A stretch of 64,000 bases of DNA. Source: Prochilodus magdalenae (lineage: Eukaryota; Chordata; Actinopteri; Characiformes; Prochilodontidae). This document shows, piece after piece, positions 60,009 through 64,000 of this stretch. The position numbers were made by a program, and so were the translations under genes. The notes below the pieces were generated by a model. The model was given only the letters and a program-made list of their open reading frames with translations, was not told where the DNA came from and did no database searches. Each line of letters starts with the position of its first letter. Within the stretch, counting starts at the first letter, position 1. The stretch covers positions 186,001 through 250,000 of the forward strand of contig JAMWET010004078.1 of assembly GCA_024036415.1 (NCBI GenBank), written 5' to 3'.

Positions 60009-63000
60009 GTGAGTCAGACCTGTGTGGCCAGCATTACCATCACCACAGAGCAAACACCTCTCAGCTACAGCACTGAGGAAAGACCACTTAGTACAGCTTT
60101 GCCAAGAGTTTTTCAGACCCCAAGACCAGAGCCCATGCAGATCATCTAGCAGATTAAACAGCGTTTAGAGAGTTTGAGAAAGAGCTAGGTAGATGGTGGC
60201 AGGTTGAAAAGAAAACCAGATGACGTTGTGCCTCTTAAAACGTATGGCAAAAGCTTTCTTTTCTCTTTTTTGGGGGGCATAAAAAACACGCTTACAGATT
60301 TTGTAACACATTTTCATCAGATCAAAACAAGTGTCTGAGATGCACGATGAGCATTAAAGCTGGCACGACTGAAGCAGCACCTTTAATCCGGTTCTTTGAT
60401 CTAGTCTGGCTTAAAGTAATTGTGCTCTGGCAAGACATACAAACAAGGGTCGTCCTATCTATTAGAGAAGTGTGCTTGCGTGCTTATCCTCTAAAAATCC
60501 TCTACATTTTAGAGAATGCTGATGTGGTCATGTGCCATACTATTAAAAAGAAGAGTAATTCATAGTCAGGGTTGGCCATTGTCATGACGGAAGTCTGTCT
60601 GAGTGGCTTTAGCTCCTGATTTGAGTCTACTAAGCTCTATTAAACTGATGATTATGATTTGAGGGCTTGCGTTCCTGCTTCTTCATAATCAGGAAGGAAA
60701 AAGAGGAGGCAGGAGAAAAGTCAAGAATACAAATTTGGACCCATCTGACTTTAAATCCACTTAAAATCAACTCTCTCATTCTATAGTCATTTGTCTTTGC
60801 ATTCTTTCAACAACACCCTTTTGGCATAGTTTGGCTTAAGTCATCAGTTAGATTGTACCTCATCATTGAACATGCATAAAGAACATATAGACTATGTTTG
60901 GTGGAGCTGGTACTGGCCATGCTCATTAACTGGGTCGGTTTATTTCTATTCATTGTAGTCTAATAATGAAAATGTGACAATAAAACATCTGACCTTAAGA
61001 TTTCTCCACACTCGAGTTTATATTCTTTAGCTGATTTGTGATTCTTTCTGTTTGTAGGCCTGTTAGTTTTCGTGCACCTGGTCAAGGCTAGCAGTTTTTG
61101 TATGTGAAAATGGGAACAAACAGAGATAGAGATCTCACAGGGCACGACACTTCAGCTCAGCGTGAAGCTGTCCGAACAATGGCTACGGTGCGCATGGCGT
61201 ACGAGTGTGAAGTAGGTTAACTAGGCGCAAAGGCTGTGATGTGTGCAGGAACGGAGCTGGCTAAGCTGAAGTTAGCAGATGGCCTGTTTAAAATCTTGAT
61301 GTATTTTAGTTTGGAATTTTCCCCTCCAGTAGTTCCAGATTAGCTTGGACTTAAATGCACACCCCAAACACTTTGAAGCAGCAGTAATTTAAAGAGAGCG
61401 AGAAAAAAAAAAAGCAAAAAAAAAAAAAATTGAGATGTCAGAGGAAACTGAAATAGGATGTGCAAGAGTTTCCTAAGAAGAACTTGCCAGAACTCAGTTT
61501 CAACACTCACGCAGGGAGATAAAATGTTCAGGAGCAACACCAGGCTAGCAAGGCATCGACACACCGCTCTGCACCTGCACTTTATGCCATGCTTTCACTT
61601 CAACTGTCGTGCTATTCACACATGCGCGCACACACACAAGCATGCACACACACATCAACATCACTAGGCTAAGTGTTAGCAGCAGGCTATTTTGAACTGA
61701 ACAGCCCAGCAGAGTTTCTTTGACTACAAAGTTACCACGTTAAGCTAACACAACAAAGGATTCACAAAAAATTGGTCAGTGTAACAAACCTTGAGGTACT
61801 TTTAGGGCTGTGAAGGCCACAACAACATGTGATATTGATCATCCCGCAGAATGCCAGTTAACTGTACAATGCGGCTGCACCATATGCACATATGCACCAT
61901 AGCATATGTAGGAGGCTCTAATCGGGTGCATTGTGAATCGGCACTGAGGTCATGGAAGGTCGTGTAGCATGGTAAGTTGGAACGGTGGTGGAAGAGATGT
62001 AATACACTGTGGGCTCCGGTGGTTGCGTATGTCATTCTCTACGTAACCATACCGCACAGATAGCTATTGATTAGTCATCTGTTGTAGCGATCAGAGTGGC
62101 ACTGTCAGCTCGCTTAATAGCCTATGTCATCATCTTTTCCACTATTAGCCTGATGCTATACACTCCACGTCAAGAACATTGAGTCTATTAGACAATTCAG
62201 ACATTATGTCCAAAAACACTTACATGTAAGTGTTCAGACTTAATTCTTTGGAATGCTGGACTTTTTTTCAGTGAGTTTTTGTCAGATTGAACCATCTTTG
62301 TGTATGGTGTATATTTTGCAGGATAAACAGGATATTTGATACAGGGTACGGATAATCGTAAATCTGCCGTGCGGGTGTGTGCGTGCATGTGTGTGCATGC
62401 ATATATTGCGCTGTCCTTGAAGATGTAATCAGCCAGTGTGTGAGAGGATGTGACTATTATATCTTTGCAGTGCATCACTGCCTCGCAGATTAAGGCAGAA
62501 ACTTGGTAATGGAGCAGCAGCTATCTGCACTGATGGTGTACTACTGGGGTGCAGCTTTGCACACTCGAACGGGAGGAGTGAGACAGGAAGGAGAAGAGCA
62601 TCAGAATCACGCTGTCTTTTCACAGAATACAGAATACAGAATACAGAACGCCTAGTGCCCCAGTCAAAAAAAAAAAAGCAAACTCTGTATATTTAAATAC
62701 ATAGACATATCTCCAAAATGACAAAATGATAACTTTACAGGAGAGGGCAAAAACATTCTTTACTTTTAATGTAGTCAGTGGAGCCAGACTTCACACACAA
62801 AGTGAAGAGGGCTCTTATTATGTCAAAAACCAAAAAATAAAGATATGGGGTATTGTTCTGAAAGTAGAGTTATATTTTACAGAAAGTACACAATGTCTCC
62901 AACACCAAGTATATTACCAAGAGCATTTATTTGTCCTGTCTTTTCCTTTTGTGCACCCTACTGCCACTTTCCTTGCTAGCAATACACTTTAGCTGTGCCT

Positions 63001-63100
63001 TCCCAACAAAATGTGTCATTTACTGGCATTATGTTCCTCCTTCAAGCAGACCCTAACACTTACACAAGCAACCACCCAACCACACAGTAACTGCCTGGCA
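60009..63100 (+). other. ikzf1: ikzf1 intron 3 (start)
   Basis: No further ikzf1 exon is recognisable. The next expected exon, encoding the 'VETQSDEENGR'-like segment, is not seen up to the window end. It includes a short repeat E copy (62696-62800), A runs (61405-61430) and CA-rich sequence near 61626. Confidence 0.6.
62696..62800 (+). repeat. repeat E, short copy
   Basis: 'atgataactttacaggagag', 'gcaaaaacattctttacttt' and 'gtggagccagac' match the copies near 48.9 and 59.0 kb. Confidence 0.55.
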
Positions 63101-63119
63101 CATTTTTTTCTTAAGTGCT

Positions 63120-63990
63120 TCTAAAATGACTATACACAATATTTCTGAGATTCCACATAAGATAGTTCACCTGCATACGGAAGAAAATAAGGGAAGAACA
63201 GGAGTTTCCCAAATGAGAGTTCAAAACATGGAACTCCTGACAATCATGCAAAACCTGGACACACTCAATTTCAAAACATTATGCACTATTTTGCTACAGT
63301 TTCCAGACTGAATTAGATATTTCACTAAAATGGTGTAAAACGTTGTTCCGCAGGCTTTGAGGGAGCATGTCAATAACCTTCCCAGCTGTCATAGTTGCAA
63401 CTTTGGTGTAACACTACAGACGATGGTTTGATGCACCACCATTTCCATTTACACAAACATTTTGCTATGTTTTGTTGGGGCTGAGTGCAGCCCTGGCAGT
63501 GTCCAAAACTGGAGTTGATGATTGAGACACTATGCAATACATGGTAGATCAAGAAAACCGTCAACATCATATAAGCAAAATCTGGTATTTCTGTCCATCC
63601 TTCCACTGTGAGAAGGCAATGAGTCTGAAAGGATGTGTAGTTGTCAAAAACCCTGGCTAGAAACCAAAAATGGACAAAAAAGAACTTTTGCACTGGAACC
63701 CCATACCTAGACATCTATGATGTGGAGTACGCTTCTACGGACTGATGAGTCTAAATTTGTGGCTGTGATCGCTGGAATCTTGAGACGTGAAAAATGAAAC
63801 CAACTTCTAAGACTGAGCTTTAGAGGTATAGAAAAACATCCCTGCAGGTTTCTTTGAAAGAGAAGGTAAAAGATGGACTGGAAACTGAAAGAAAGGCTAG
63901 AGGGTGGACATTTCAATACCAAAAATTATGTCCCCTGCCTTTTTCCTGTATTTAGTGGCAATTCTGATGATAAATTGAATAAATAAAAGG
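63120..63990 (+). mobile_element. Tc1-like family F element, copy C with transposase relic
   Basis: On the + strand near 63730 a short frame reads TLLRTDESKFVAVIAGILRR, matching the first-Asp block of Tc1-type transposases ('VLWTDESKF'). Downstream text 'ctgcaggtttctttgaaaga' and 'acttctaagactgagcttta' is the inverse of that in copies A and B. Several frameshifts are present. The right end probably lies at or beyond the window edge. Confidence 0.7.
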
Positions 63991-64000
63991 GTGCCCTTGA

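Noticed and set aside
60009..64000. Search for the next ikzf1 exon
   Set aside because: No peptide resembling the segment before the zinc fingers or the fingers themselves was found, so it probably lies beyond the window.

Overview
This window looks like a ray-finned (teleost) fish genome. Coding exons are short and split by GT/AG introns, most of the sequence is AT-rich non-coding DNA, and it is littered with fish-type DNA transposons (Tc1/mariner and other terminal-inverted-repeat elements), tRNA-derived SINEs, one L1 fragment and many microsatellites. The repeat flavour suggests an otophysan such as a characiform or catfish, but that is a weak inference from memory of repeat families. No prokaryotic genes, CRISPR arrays or tRNA genes were seen.

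Three protein genes, all on the + strand, can be read by exon. (1) vwc2 (Brorin, a secreted BMP antagonist with VWC domains) contributes its last two coding exons, 576-705 and 17311-17462, separated by a 16.6 kb intron; the stop codon is at 17460-17462 and a poly(A) signal is near 18326. (2) spmip7 (spata48, a predicted sperm axoneme microtubule inner protein) appears complete: nine coding exons from the ATG at 36213 to the stop at 42491-42493, 396 codons. A compact CpG/GC-box promoter with an RFX-type X-box lies upstream. (3) ikzf1 (Ikaros) contributes its first two coding exons, 57431-57484 and 59889-60008. A candidate non-coding first exon and promoter lies near 51.2-51.6 kb, and the zinc-finger exons lie beyond the window.

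The order vwc2 - spmip7 - ikzf1 matches human chromosome 7p12 (VWC2 - ZPBP - SPATA48 - IKZF1), which supports the gene calls. I could not find zpbp between vwc2 and spmip7.

Layout: 1-575 intron with a SINE; 576-18340 vwc2 3' half, whose large intron holds several Tc1-like copies, a SINE and an L1 fragment; 18.3-35.9 kb intergenic, dense in transposon remnants; 35.9-42.6 kb spmip7; 42.6-51.2 kb intergenic, with a perfect-TIR Tc1 miniature element and a ~0.6 kb purine-rich tract; 51.2-64 kb the 5' part of ikzf1. Several repeat families occur in multiple copies, so the window can be used to compare their members. I found no clear new gene system. The most notable items are the purine tract beside the ikzf1 promoter, the spmip7 X-box, a candidate ikzf1 intronic enhancer, and several repeat families I could not name.
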